64,000 bases of DNA from Smallanthus sonchifolius (GCA_023525975.1 CM042035.1:37121001-37185000), one strand, 5' to 3'. Shown: positions 10,383 through 21,782, numbered from the stretch's first letter. Notes: a model not told the origin generated them from the letters alone. Numbers and translations are program-made.

Positions 10383-12537
10383 TTAAGGGAATTTCGTCCT
10401 GAAATTTAACTAATGGAGGGTGCTATGATCAAGAAGGAGGATGGAGTTTTGGGTTCTCGGGTAGTTTTGAGTGTTGGATCCTGGGGTGTGTAACCGTTGA
10501 CATGGCTTAGGCCTGATACTTTGAATATGAAGAGTGATAATGAATTTTTGTTTCGAAATGAAGATTGTCGAATAATAATTTAAATTCTAAATATGAGATG
10601 TATTACTTGAAATGGATTTGGAGGGATTTCGAAATTTAGAGTTTGTGTAAGATATAGTCTAATATACTTAAAATTGTGAGTGGGTACAAGATTTCATAAA
10701 CATTGGTCTGGGTCAAAACTCCACGTGACACGAACAACGCTATTTATGATAATATGATAGGACACTTATATATAGGAAGTACCATCGGCGTATCCACCAT
10801 GCCCTTGTCATATCATATCAGTTTCGTTGTCACATATCATGATAAGTTTTAGGTCACAACACACGCCAAAATTTCCCTATAGTTTCCATGCGCTGATTTT
10901 TATAATTCCGTGTGCACCCGTAATTATTCAAATCATCGTATGGTCCGTATAGATTGTTTCGTTGTGTGTGGGAAAGGGGGGCACAATTTCACTATGATCA
11001 CATTGTTTACACATAGAAAGTCGCTAACAAGTAACTATGTCCCTAATCAGGTCAGTTTGCAAACTAAAGAGTAATAAAGTAGTAACACTTAAAGTTTCTT
11101 AGTTGGCTCGTGTTTGAACAAGAATACGTCAAACCCCGAGGCGTTTCAATGTATCATGGTCTTCAACTTTGGTGTACAAAGTGCATGACCATGTCTTGTG
11201 TATAATGAAATCGATCCATTGCAATAATTGTAAGCAAATTTTGTTTCGAGTATATAGTAAGCACACAAGTCTCATGTATGATCTAGTGTCACGTAGTTCG
11301 TAATAAAATAAGTCTCATATATATAAAGTAAACAATTTATCGTCTTGTATTTTGTAATCGATAAACTATAACGTGTAATGTAAACAACATAGTATTATTT
11401 GTATCGAAGGAAATGGATCTCATGCATAGTGTTAGCAACGTAGCATCATGTATCTTGTATAGTGTACACCATTTGGTATAAAGTACTTTGTAATCAAATG
11501 TGTTTCATGTACAGTGTGGTCAATCTAGAATTATGTATCAATGAAGCAATTCTTATGTATCACGTATATTGCAAACAATCTAAGTTTCTTGTATCATGTA
11601 CTCAATCCAATAGCATATGTATTGCAAATAAACATGTTTCGTGCATTACGTGATCAATCGAGCAAATTGTAATTTGTAGGCAAACTAGTTTCGTGTATTA
11701 TGCAATTTGTGCAGCATTGGGTATATTGAGGTTCTTTGAGTTTCATGTATCATGTGGTAGTTAGGTTCAAGTCCTCAAATCTCATTGATGTTGGTGGGAA
11801 GGGTTAACGTCTACGTGGCATGGTTCGTCTCTTGAAGTACCAAGTGAAAGGTAACGAGGAGATTTTAAAAATATTCGGGAATTGTGTTTACAAATATGGG
11901 TCCTAGTTTGAACATATAAAGTGAGAATTTGTTTTTGGTTGTGGACATATAAAGTAGTGAAATCATTGAATCGCATATTTTAAATGAATATGCAATTTAT
12001 GAGAAAATATATATTTTTTTATTTAAAATTTCAACTTTCGACTAAACAAGTAGTAGCATATTAATTTAGTCAAAATTTGGAATTATTTACTTTAATGAAT
12101 AAAAATCATAACTATTTATCAGTCAAAAGAAAAATATATATATATTTTTTTATAAAATTGATTGCATTAACTTTCCTTATTAGGTGAAGAAGTTTTATGG
12201 AAAATTTATGTTTTTGATATTATCTAAAAATTTCGTTAAACATTTTGTTTAAACAAGATAACGAGGTTTTGTTTAAATCACAAAATAGGATGATTTATTT
12301 AATGAAAAAGATTGTTGGTAATGTACTAAACCATGTTGAATGAGAGAAATGATATTAGGGAAAATTTGATGGGAATATAACAGGTGTAATTTACGCCCTA
12401 CGGGTCAAATCAATGAACAATAACTGTAGAGTTGAAATATATGGAATTGACTAAATGCTGAAATGTTAAACATTATTCAAAACATAGGGAAATGGTTCTC
12501 AAATTGAAAATTTAAAGGAAATCAGTAGAAGCTTCTT
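10383..12537 (-). other. Long non-coding 3' region of GyN with degenerate tandem repeats
   Basis: This 2.1-kb AT-rich stretch lies between the single ORF and the 3' LTR. Between about 11140 and 11765 a degenerate repeat built on TTTCATGTATCATGTA and GTAAACAA recurs roughly every 45-60 bp. No retroviral domain was found in any frame. It may act only as length filler or packaging sequence. Confidence 0.6.
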
Positions 12538-13134
12538 CTAACGTCTCTGGTAGCTTCCCACTAGGAAGAAGGTAATCGCCAAGATGAGCACCGCTATGGT
12601 CACTTGGGTAGTAGATCTGGCTTCAGCCCTGGCGGTCTCCGTGCGGTGTTCTTGAACTTCCTTTTCGAGGATGGAGATTAACTCCTTTTGGTACCCTAAT
12701 TGGTTTGCTAGACTATCCATTCTTTGTCTTTGCAAGTCGTGTATCATTCCCTGCTCTATCCTTTGCCTCTCGAATTCTGAATTTCTTACGTATTGATGGA
12801 GGTCATTGGTTGGAATTCCCATAACACCAGGAGGTGCCATGTTGTGTCTTACCCAAGGGTTAGGAAGGTACGGGTCGGGCATTAGGTATGGGTCGCTTAG
12901 TGGGGGTGGCAATTGATTATGGCGGTGAGGTGTATGATACGGGTTTATGGGTACGGGTGATCCAGGTGTTCGAAGTCTCGGGTAGGTGTTCCTAATCCCG
13001 TACGCCCTCACATCGAACCTTGGCCTAGCAGTTGGGGGTGTTGGTGACCGATACACGGGTGTCTCAGTGTCTTCTTCCCAATCAGATTCTGATCCAGGAC
13101 GGTAAACTGGGGAGGGAGGAGCGTAGGAGTCCAT
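12538..13134 (-). CDS. GyN single ORF: Pro/Tyr-rich protein with coiled coil and C-terminal membrane anchor
   Basis: I do not recognise this family. The ATG at 13134 is preferred over the upstream one at 13230 because a pyrimidine run ending in TTAG stands just before it. The predicted protein has 198 residues. Residues 1-95 are rich in Pro, Tyr and Arg and start MDSYAPPSP. Residues about 115-175 are charged and Gln/Glu-rich, likely a coiled coil. The last 25 residues hold one hydrophobic segment, about VTIAVLILAITFFLVGSY, followed by QRR. This is the pattern of a tail-anchored membrane protein. There is no zinc knuckle, protease or polymerase motif. The frame is open in a young element, so it may be expressed, but no function can be assigned. 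Confidence 0.6.
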   Translation of the reverse strand: MDSYAPPSPVYRPGSESDWEEDTETPVYRSPTPPTARPRFDVRAYGIRNTYPRLRTPGSPVPINPYHTPHRHNQLPPPLSDPYLMPDPYLPNPWVRHNMAPPGVMGIPTNDLHQYVRNSEFERQRIEQGMIHDLQRQRMDSLANQLGYQKELISILEKEVQEHRTETARAEARSTTQVTIAVLILAITFFLVGSYQRR

Positions 13135-14010
13135 GTCTAACAGAAGAACAATGAAAAAGTTGTAAGTGATAATGAAATATGAAGTGTCAAATATAGAAGT
13201 TCTTATGGGTTTTAGAGTTTGACTAGTCATAACGCCGAACCTTCACGATAGTATTTTAGAAATACACTTGACCTATAAGTAATGTATCCCTAAGGAGAAT
13301 TCCCAGGAAAGAGGGGTGGGTCATTAAGACACACTTAAGTACCCTATCTTTCCTTAGCCAGAATTTCTCATGGGTTTACACACTCTTCCAGCCATCATGT
13401 ATTAATAATACTATTGTTGGGCTCATGGTTAAGATGAGAATTGTTGTGAACTGGGCTTTGAGGCCCAAAGTAAGATTCATGCATTTTAGTGGGCTTCTTC
13501 TTCTTGTAGGATAGATGGGCTTCTTGGTTTATTATTGGTGGACATTAGGCCCAATAATTTAAGTCTTTGTTCATGAAGGTGATGGTATCATGTATGGGAG
13601 TCTAAATGCGTATGAATAACTTGGTGTGTGTGTTAAACTTAGGATAGTGTTTTAAATAATTTAAGTAGGTAGCTATGAATAGGAGGAAAAGTTGACAGGA
13701 AATGTGACACATAAACTATTGAGTATTGGGTCATGTGATGTAATCATATAATATAACATATAAAGATATTCACATAGGAAATAATCATATAGCATGTAGG
13801 TAGTAATGAGTGTAAGCATGGGAGTTATCAAGTAGTGTGACACATAAGTCCTCATGTATTGTATCAAATGGTGTAAATACTTATGATATCATGTAAAAAT
13901 AATCACACAGGAATTGAAAAATGTAACATGTAGTAGCATGGCATTGTATGGGTGTCCTAAAGTTATAGTCTAGGTCAAGAGTGTCTAATAACCTAGTTCC
14001 CTATAACCAA
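13135..14010 (-). other. GyN 5' leader
   Basis: This is untranslated sequence between primer site and ORF. The part next to the primer site (about 13935-14026) closely matches the leader of GyA near 52090-52179, linking the two elements. Just upstream of the ORF start, on the minus strand, lies a pyrimidine-rich run with TTCTTCTGTTAG, which resembles a 3' splice site. No ORF of note. Confidence 0.6.
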
Positions 14011-14023
14011 GGCTCTGATACCA
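14011..14023 (-). other. GyN primer binding site (Met-tRNA type)
   Basis: On the minus strand TGGTATCAGAGCC begins three bases after the 5' LTR end. GyA has the same site and spacing at 52164-52176. Confidence 0.92.
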
Positions 14024-14026
14024 ATC

Positions 14027-16475
14027 TGTCACACCCCAACCGATGGCGGAATCATCGGGGCGGGACATGTAAGACTGTTCATGAGCACAAGGTTGACTAG
14101 ATTGTAATATATTAATTCCATTCCCATTCAAACAAACACGAAACAAATTCAAAGTACATAATGAAATACAATTTGTCTTTGATTTAATATTAACTAGGTC
14201 CAAAGCCTATGTGTAGCATGTCTTGATCAAACTCAAATGAAAGCACCTGAAACATGAATAAAATAAGGTCAACTAAAAAGTTGGTGAGTATAACACAAGT
14301 TTGTACATAGATAGCATATAGTTTGTAAACCAAATCCTTTACATAACATGATAAATAAGGCATTTATGGGGAGCCGCTATTGTGTAACCAAGTACAATCA
14401 AACCTTAGTAACTAGTATGCAAATTGTGTTGTCGGTATCAATCACCTCCACTTGGGTGGGTTTGTCAGACTCAATAGATCTATCATTGAAAACCGTCGGC
14501 TTGTATAGTTAATGATTGCACATAATAGCATACAAGAGGTTAGCACACCTAGCACTCGGGCATAAAGCTCAAATTGCACACATGAATGTAAATAGGATTT
14601 GTACTTGTGTTGTTTGCGTAAATGTAAACATGTAAGTTGAATAGTGTTCATGTTTCACCCCAAAAATGTAAAAGAGTAAAAAGGGGGTTGTGAATACTCA
14701 CTTGATTCGAAGGCGTAGCTAACACAAGATACTAGCTAGCAATAAGATCCTTGCAATGCACAATGTTAACCTAGAGTGTAATGTATATTGCATTAATAGT
14801 GCACAAAGTCTATGTCAAAGTTTAGGGTCGGATTGGAGGAGTGTATAAGGTTAGGGATTTGAACTTGAAATGTATTGTATAATATGAAAGATTTGAAATG
14901 GGTATTTTTGGAACCTTTTGATTAATAAATAACTAAATAATTAAATAATTTATTATTTATCTAGTTATGAAGATAATGTAGACGTTATAGGAAATTAAGT
15001 ATAAATAAATAAATGTTTTTGTTTAAATATAAATTAAATTTTATAGGTTTAAATAAATAACTTTTATTTATTTTAGAATTAAAAACTTGATCTTTTCAGA
15101 GAAGTTAATATAATTTTTATAAAAACGATTATTTTTATTTGAAAAATTAATTTGGAATACTTATTGTTTTAAAAATATGAAATTAAATATTCTGTCAAAG
15201 TTTTCTCACACACACGACCGTGCCAGGGATAAGGCACGATCGTGCTAGGACCACGGGCGCGACCGCGTTGATCAAGGACGCGACCGTGTTGATCAAACGG
15301 ATGACATAGCAAGGCTGCTCACTAGGCACAACCGTGCCTGCGCCAGGCACGACCGTGTCTAGGGTTCGGATAGCACGACCAGGTCTAGCCAAGAGGCACG
15401 ACCGGGTCAGAGGGCGAGGCACGACCGCGCTTGGAGTGGCGCGACCGTGTCTTCATGGAGCACGACCGCGCTAGAGGACTAGCGCGACCGTGTCTGGTCC
15501 AAAACAGAGACGAATTGTCTAATTCTTATGATTTCAATGCTGGAAACCTTAGGGCTTTTATCCATTAGGTGATTACGAGTCTATTGGTATAGATTAATTG
15601 TATTTAAAACGTGTCCAAAGTATTATTCGATTAAATCATTTTTAAACGAAACTTAGATTCGGGTTTGCGTACATTTCGATATTGTAAGCCCAAATCAGAT
15701 TAGGGCTTTTGATCTATAGTCTGAATAAATTGAGAAAAAGGATTCAATTACCAGGAAGGACAATGAATTGGTAGCGGACGAGTTCCGGCTATGACAGGCT
15801 TGGTCTCCGGCGTCTCCTGCAGCAGTTCCGACTGAACCAGTACTCTCGGGAGTCTCTGAGAGGATTGGTGGTGCAATGGATCGGGGAAGCTTCGTTCCAG
15901 AATATAAGAATTTCGGTTCAAATGAAGGGAGGTTGATTTCTATGAGGCTAATAGGATTTCTGGACTATTGGTTGTAAATGATAGTGTAATTGCTTAGTCA
16001 AGGGATATTAAGTGGAAATCAGTTACGGGAAACCAACGATCGGGCGATTAAAGCTGCAGTTACGTTTTCTCAGACATGAGGCGCGACCGTGCCAACACAA
16101 GGCGCGACCGTGTCAGACTAGGCGCGACCGTGCCAAAATGAGGCGCGACCGTGTCAGACGAGGCGCGACCGTGTCAACATGAGGCGCGACCGTGCCTACT
16201 AGGGTTTCTGGTTATTTACAAAATCAGCCCTTGCAACTTCAGCTTTGACAGGATTAGCTTGGTTAGGATTTAACAGAACACCTAACGGGATTACTAACTG
16301 AGTTAACTCTAGGAGGTGTTACCATGTGATTTGAGTTCTAAAACTTTGAATTAAAATACGATCGGCTAACAATTTAATGAGGCGTAGGTTTGAATAAGTA
16401 TAGGGTTTAATGTCGTATTGTTATTTTATTCATTACCATAAATTCAAACAGGGTCGGAAAATCAGGAATGTTACA
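14027..16475 (-). repeat. GyN 5' LTR, 2449 bp
   Basis: On the minus strand it runs from TGTAACATTCC to GGGTGTGACA and is nearly identical to 7923-10371. Palindrome clusters lie at 15212-15496 and 16076-16200. It is followed on the right by the target duplication ATGAT (16476-16480). Confidence 0.93.
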
Positions 16476-17639
16476 ATGATAGTACATCTGAAATGATCTA
16501 AACGCCATAGACTGCTCATATGGGAAATGATTACGTCATGTTTACATAATTGTTTAAATTATAATGTTTTTAATCTGTTTATTTACAAGTAATTTGAATT
16601 GTCAGTAGGCTGTATGCGTCTTTGAATCACTAGTAGTGTGGAAACTAAATCTAAATTACAACTGTGATTTGAACCCATGTTTTCAAGTGTGTGTGCGTAA
16701 AAGAATGGAAAAAAAATCATTATCAGATAAAGGATGTTAGATTTTGGCAATAATTTTCTTTTGAGATCAGTTTCGGGTTATGTCGTTAGCACAATTAATA
16801 CGGTTCATCTCACTGCCCATACTCACAAGTATGCAAGGAGAGATTAAATCAAGACATGTCTCTGCATTAACCGTGGAGCATGTATTCACCCTTGAATCAC
16901 TCCTGATTCATTGAAATCAAATCCAGATAAAAGTTGGATCCCCTTACCTTATTCAATCACCATATATATTATCCTGAATCAACATTCCGATATTCAATGA
17001 AGAAAATCAAATGAAACCAAGACAACTGAATCACTCGATTCTGAATCTTATGATTTCTGATAATCCTTATGGATTTTGCTTGATTTTTCCTGTGCTAATA
17101 GATGTAGCTTCATTCTGAAAATTTAGAAAATTATTGGGAAAATCTTAGATGCCTTGAGATAGTGCAAGTTAGAATAGCATATCAGTGGGGTACACATTGT
17201 ATATCTTATAATTAATACCTTAATACACAAGAATGTGATACAAAGATGCGTATAGTTTCAAATCTTATAATATTATCAACTTGAATTACTTGTTTATGTG
17301 CTTATTACGTACAAATAAAGAGTAATCCATGACATGATCCCATATTCTTTGATGTTTATTTTGTATCGTTTTTGCTAAAAGATAGTCTGATATGATCCTC
17401 TGCTCGTGTCTTTGATCAAAAATAGTTTGTGTGAATACTTGTATATTTCTATGAGAAAAGATCAAAAAAATTTTTTTTTTTAAATATATATATTTTAAGT
17501 TTATGCATAGTTTAATTTTATTCAGAAAAGCCAAAAATATTTGTGTTTAACCTTCCTGAATTGTATTTGAAACCTCGTGATTGAATATTTTTATCTTGTT
17601 CGTTAGTTGATTTGAAAGACTTCATAAATTCTGAGTTGA
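16476..17639 (+). other. SirA-1 non-coding region between pol and ORF3
   Basis: The match to SirA-2 (minus strand, about 62010 down to 60850) continues here after GyN. No coding frame of note was found. The two copies stay clearly similar over this whole kilobase, so the region belongs to the element and is not a later insertion. Confidence 0.8.
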
Positions 17640-17785
17640 AATTTTGCGTACTTAATAGTTGTGCATACTTGTCAAGTTCGCACGAAGTAAGTCTTGTGCA
17701 CTTATAAATGCACAAGAGTTAAAGCTTGCATACTTGTAAGTACGCAAGAGTTAACTTGTGCGCACTTAACAAGTACGTATAACTG
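17640..17785. repeat. Palindrome array upstream of the ORF3 promoter (SirA-1)
   Basis: About four degenerate copies of the LTR palindrome (TTGCGTACTT against AAGTACGCAA and variants such as TTGTGCACTT) lie just before a TATA box. SirA-2 has the same at 60695-60845. The order and spacing repeat those of the LTR promoter. Confidence 0.8.
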
Positions 17786-17797
17786 ATTGTGGCTGGG

Positions 17798-17805
17798 TAT
17801 ATAAG
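17798..17805 (+). promoter_or_regulatory. Predicted internal promoter of ORF3 (TATA box)
   Basis: TATATAAG follows the palindrome array by about 15 bp. It precedes a pyrimidine-rich leader with CCCTCTGCAAATTTCACTC. In SirA-2 the equivalent is TATAAAT at 60677-60683 (minus). Conservation of position in both copies supports a real promoter for a separate ORF3 transcript starting near 17830. Confidence 0.6.
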
Positions 17806-17942
17806 GGACACTTAGAAATTTTTCTCAGTTTCATCGCATTCAAACCAAAGTTTTCCCTCTGCAAATTTCACTCAAAATCAAAGTGTTCCTAAACCATCTT
17901 TTCGTCCCGTCTATTGTTTCATCATCTCATTTCATCGACTGG

Positions 17943-18544
17943 GTGAGATTCTAGGCTAAATCCATCCGTAATTTCGTGACTTTTGGAGCGATTGTCGACT
18001 TAAAAAAATTTAGGGTTATTCTTGAATTTTTGGGTAAAATTGGGGATTGTTTGGGTAATTTCTTATCACTAATCCGGATTAGAAAACTTAACCGACTCCT
18101 AATCATCCCGTTTGGTCCTTGATTTGATCCGTCGGTTGAAGTTTAATCGACAGTGGGTCGAGGGGCTGTTTTAGGTCAAAATTGGTCCTGGTTAGGTAGT
18201 TTGTGGTGTTGATACTGGTCCCATAGGTTAGAATCATTGATTCCGACCTAGTGGTGACCTATTCGACCCTCTTTTTTGAACGATCAATCTAATTCTAAAC
18301 TTTCTGGAATTTTTCTTAAGTGTTGTACTTGCGCACTTAGCAAGTACGCAAGAGATAGTTCTTGCGTACTTGTTAAGTACGCAAGAGGAAAAAGCTGCGC
18401 ACTTGCTAAGTGCGCAGCACCAACACTTAGGAAATTTTCTAAGTCTGAAATTTCTGTTCAAAGAGTAACTACTATACCGTGTCATGTTTGTTCATTTCCA
18501 ATGATACGTGTTGTTCTGATTGTGCTTTCTGTGTGATTTTGCAG
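17943..18544 (+). other. Predicted 602-nt leader intron of ORF3
   Basis: A 5' splice site (ACTGG before GTGAGATT) lies at 17943. A 3' splice site (TGTGTGATTTTGCAG) ends at 18544, three bases before the ORF3 ATG. SirA-2 keeps both sites: GTGAGATT at 60553 and TGTGTGTTTGCAG ending at 59962 (minus), giving 592 nt. The interior is partly AT-rich and holds three palindromes at 18328-18413. Leader introns are common in plant genes. No transcript evidence is available here. Confidence 0.55.
18328..18413. repeat. Three palindromes inside the predicted ORF3 intron
   Basis: Three well-formed copies (TTGCGCACTT/AAGTACGCAA, TTGCGTACTT/AAGTACGCAA, CTGCGCACTT/AAGTGCGCAG) occur in a row. SirA-2 has the same trio at 60085-60180. 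They are better preserved than those before the internal TATA box. Confidence 0.85.
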
Positions 18545-18547
18545 ATT

Positions 18548-21500
18548 ATGGCTCGGGCGTTTACTAACGAATTAAACCTGTTAGCGAACACTCAACCCGA
18601 ATGGAAAGGTGCAGCATTGCAATATAGGGAGATAGTTGACTTCTTGAACCGCTCAAGAGTCAGCTACCCGACCGTGTCAAAACCTTACTTGGAACAATTC
18701 TGGGAGACGGCGGAGCACGACTGCACGGTATCCCCCAATGTCATTAGGGCTACCATTGCAGGTCAGGCTATTGCCTTCTCTGAAGATACTATAAGAAGGG
18801 TCCTACAGTTCAGAGACCTCGCGACCGACCCGACAGCCTATCCAGACTACTTTGTGGATGGCTGTTGGAGACAAAGAATGGGATATGTCGGAGCGAGGGA
18901 CTATGCTTCATACAAAAAGATGTGGGTATTAGACCAATGGCGATATTTCGCCCACGTCATGATCGTGTGCATCTCGTCAAGGAAAGCTGGTAAAGATGCC
19001 ATGGGTCATGACCTTACAGCAGCCATGGTGGGCTTGTCTCTTAATAGGGGCTACAACTTCTCGCGCTACATCTTCAAAGCAATCAATGACCAGATCAACA
19101 CAACGGAGAAGTTTAGATTCTTGTTGTACCCTAGGTTTGTGCAACTTTTGATCGATGACGTGTTGCCAAACCTTCCTGCTATAGGGGAAAGACTGCAAGT
19201 CAAGCGGGTGGACAAAAGAGTATTTGCTCAATTTCTGAAGCCAGGCAGTGTAGAACCTACCCCTGTGCACATAGAACTCTTTGGCCACCTTCTAAATGAA
19301 GTATATGTGGCACCTGAATACTGGAGATGGTACAGCCACGACTCGGAACCTGAACTGAGTGAACATTCTGATGAACAGCAGGAACAACAAGATGAGGAGA
19401 ATGATAGTGATGATGGTTCGTCTGAGGATGGAGACGACGAAGGCGGTGATGGTGGTGCTGAGGAATCCGATTCAGAAGCAACAGAATCAAATTCTTCTGA
19501 TTCCGATGACGCACCATCACAGGCATACCCCAGGAGATCGGCACAGGTAACCCTACCTGAGTCGTCCTCCAAAAGAAAGCGACAGAGCTCGAGCAGGGAA
19601 TATGAGCCAACATCTGACTCTGACGCTGCTCTATAAAGACAAAGAAGAGAAAGTGTTCAGAAGAACAGGGGAGATAGGCAAGAGGTTGCTATCCCTAGTG
19701 TGGTAGAGGTACCGATTGTGCAGCAAGTACATGTTTCAGCTGCCAGTCCGGATTCAGCCTCTACCCCACCAGCACAGCAATTGAACCGTAGGAGGAGAAG
19801 ACCCAAGTTCAAGCTGACGTGGTAGTCACGACAGTCACAGAGGAGGTTCCTGTGACAGTGACCCTCCCTACGACATCAGTTCAAGTGGCGGTGACTACTC
19901 CAATTGTCACGGAGTCTGTCACCATCACCCCTACCATAACACCCACTCCAATCATCTCATCCCAAATCCCAACACCCACCATTGATCCTCCAAGTCAACT
20001 CTTCACTTATGAAGATTTCTCACAAGGGTTTGACTTTGGTACCATCTTCTCCTCCCCTATCCATAATGCCGAAGCGTCATCGTCTAGGCATCCTGATCGG
20101 AATGAGGCAAGGATCGATGTGCTAGAAACCCAAGTTACTGGACTGCTGAAGACTATTCAGAAGTCAAAGGAGGAATCTGATGCTCAACAAGCACAGATTA
20201 ATTCACTGGCCGATGAAGTTAGGATTCTACATAGCCAGAGAACGGGGACTAATGAGCGACTGAAGAACGTAATGGCACAGAATGAGCTGTTAATGAAGAC
20301 AAATGAAATGATTCTAGGCCATAGAACGTCACTTGAGCTAAGGCTGGATTTACAAAGAAAAGAGCACGAAGCGATGGTCAAATTAGTTGTAGAACTGACC
20401 AAGAAGCTTGATGCTCAGGGGGAGAAAGAGAAAGAGAAGGAGAAAGAGAAAGAGAAAGAAAAGAAATCCACTGGTGCTGAGCCTTATCATCCAGTCGACT
20501 TGACTAAGGATGAAGATAAAGACAAGGATCATGAAGCCAGTCCTAGTGGAGGTGAGCACCAAGCTTTGGCAATTGTGCCCATCTCTGCTATTCCAATGGT
20601 TGAGGGGGAGTCTACTCAGCAAGAGGGTGGTGATACCTCTGGTGGTGGTGGTGATAAAGGGAAGTCAGCTGCCGATGTGCTCAAGGACTTATCTGATGAT
20701 GAGATCCTTTATCTTGAGCCTGACTATTCCAAGGAAGCACAGATCGATGCTCTCCTTAATCTGGAAGAAGGAGAGATCGACTCTGGTGATGACTGGAATG
20801 ATGATGACGTAGATGTTGTGATCGAAATTCCCAAGGGTGACGGGGAAGGAGAGTACGAGCTAGAAGATGGAGATATCTTTGAAGTTCCATCCTTCGACGC
20901 TCCGTTCGACACAGGTTCAGTCGAGCAGGCCAGTAATGTAGAAGCCTCGACTGAAGCCTCCCCGGTTGACCCTGAACCTATGGACCCTGAGGCACCGAAA
21001 GATACAGACATGCCTTCTACCTCATCAAAGGGTCCAGCTCCTGTGTGGCAAAAGACGTCTATCATAGACAAGCACGGAGCCACATGAATGATCTTAACTG
21101 TAAGGTTCGAGGATGATAAACAGTTGTTCGCTATCAAAAGATCTGGGGGGGTTCAATACTTGAAACCCACCAGTGAAGCGTTCAGCTCCTTGCCCAAATA
21201 CGACCTTGTGAACCTTGCAAACCGAGAGCTGCTGGGTCATTCCAATCATGTAGTGGCGATGGGTTTGTGGGTGGTTCTGCATCGAGAAGCAAGATCAGGG
21301 AAGTTCCAGATGTTCAAGCCTCAAGTGCCCAAGAGAGTCAAGGATAAGCACGCTGTGCATCCTGTGACTAAGAAGCACTTAAAGAAATTGGTATACAAGT
21401 CAGTGCGATGTGAAACTAAGATTCCCCTGAGCAAGTTATCTCAGGATATTCTTGGTGACATGTGGTACTGGTACGTAGATCCAAAAACGGGCGAGGCTGT

Positions 21501-21735
21501 GATCATGGGAAAGGGACGTTTCGAGAGTGGGAACTTAGTGCTAAAAGAACTGATCAGAATATTTGATGAAGTCTGCTTCATCAACTTTTCTGTGAAAGAT
21601 CTGGAGGTACTAGCTGATAGGTATTGTGTCCACACGGACGAATGGACAAAGGTCCTTGCTTCTAAATATGACAAGGTGATCAAGTTCTGTCTTGAATACA
21701 AAAAGAAGATGGAAGCTAAGGATGGACAGCTGTGA
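18548..21735 (+). pseudogene. SirA-1 ORF3: extra gene between pol and 3' LTR (about 1060 codons, broken)
   Basis: Position corresponds to the envelope-like ORF of some Sireviruses, but I see no signal peptide or membrane segment, so an envelope role is not supported. Residues 1-260 look globular (blocks EQFWETAEHDC, AIAFSEDTIRRVLQFRD, RGYNFSRYIFK, LYPRFVQLL). Then come an acidic Ser/Asp/Glu linker, a basic KRKRQ stretch that may be a nuclear signal, a Thr/Val/Pro-rich part, a likely coiled coil (about 530-620), a Lys-Glu repeat, a second acidic part, and a C-terminal domain from about 860 (WYWYVDPKTGEAV, DEVCFINF). Breaks: stop at 19634, frameshift near 19805, stop at 21085. The ATG at 18548 follows the predicted splice acceptor. 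SirA-2 and SirE carry relatives. Function unknown. Confidence 0.8.
20426..20466 (+). repeat. GAGAAA-type hexamer repeat inside ORF3
   Basis: Tandem copies of GAGAAA/GAGAAG encode alternating Glu-Lys. The SirA-2 copy has a different number and arrangement (about 58075-58115), so the tract changes length by slippage in steps that keep the frame. Confidence 0.8.
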
Positions 21736-21782
21736 AGACTGAAGATTGAAGACTGAAGACGATGAGATCCGGAGCTGTTGTC

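Larger units (their letters stand above)
7923..16475 (-). mobile_element. GyN: young non-autonomous LTR retrotransposon, 8.55 kb
   Basis: Two 2449-bp LTRs (7923-10371 and 14027-16475) of identical length flank 3655 bp. The 5-bp target duplication ATGAT is perfect. A Met-tRNA primer site at 14011-14023 and a purine tract at 10372-10382 both show minus-strand orientation, so the right LTR is the 5' one. About a dozen differences between the LTRs are visible by eye, which points to a recent insertion. No gag or pol domain is present inside. The only ORF worth noting is at 12538-13134. The LTRs resemble those of GyA (45099-54776), which encodes gypsy proteins and may have supplied them in trans. 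Confidence 0.92.

Noticed and set aside
19228..19613. Two overlapping minus-strand frames of 114 and 118 codons
   Set aside because: They are antisense to the acidic Ser/Asp/Glu linker of ORF3, whose codon bias opens other frames.
18548..21735. ORF3 as an independent host gene flanked by elements
   Set aside because: The same ORF occurs between the same pol 3' region and the same LTR in SirA-2, so it is part of the element.
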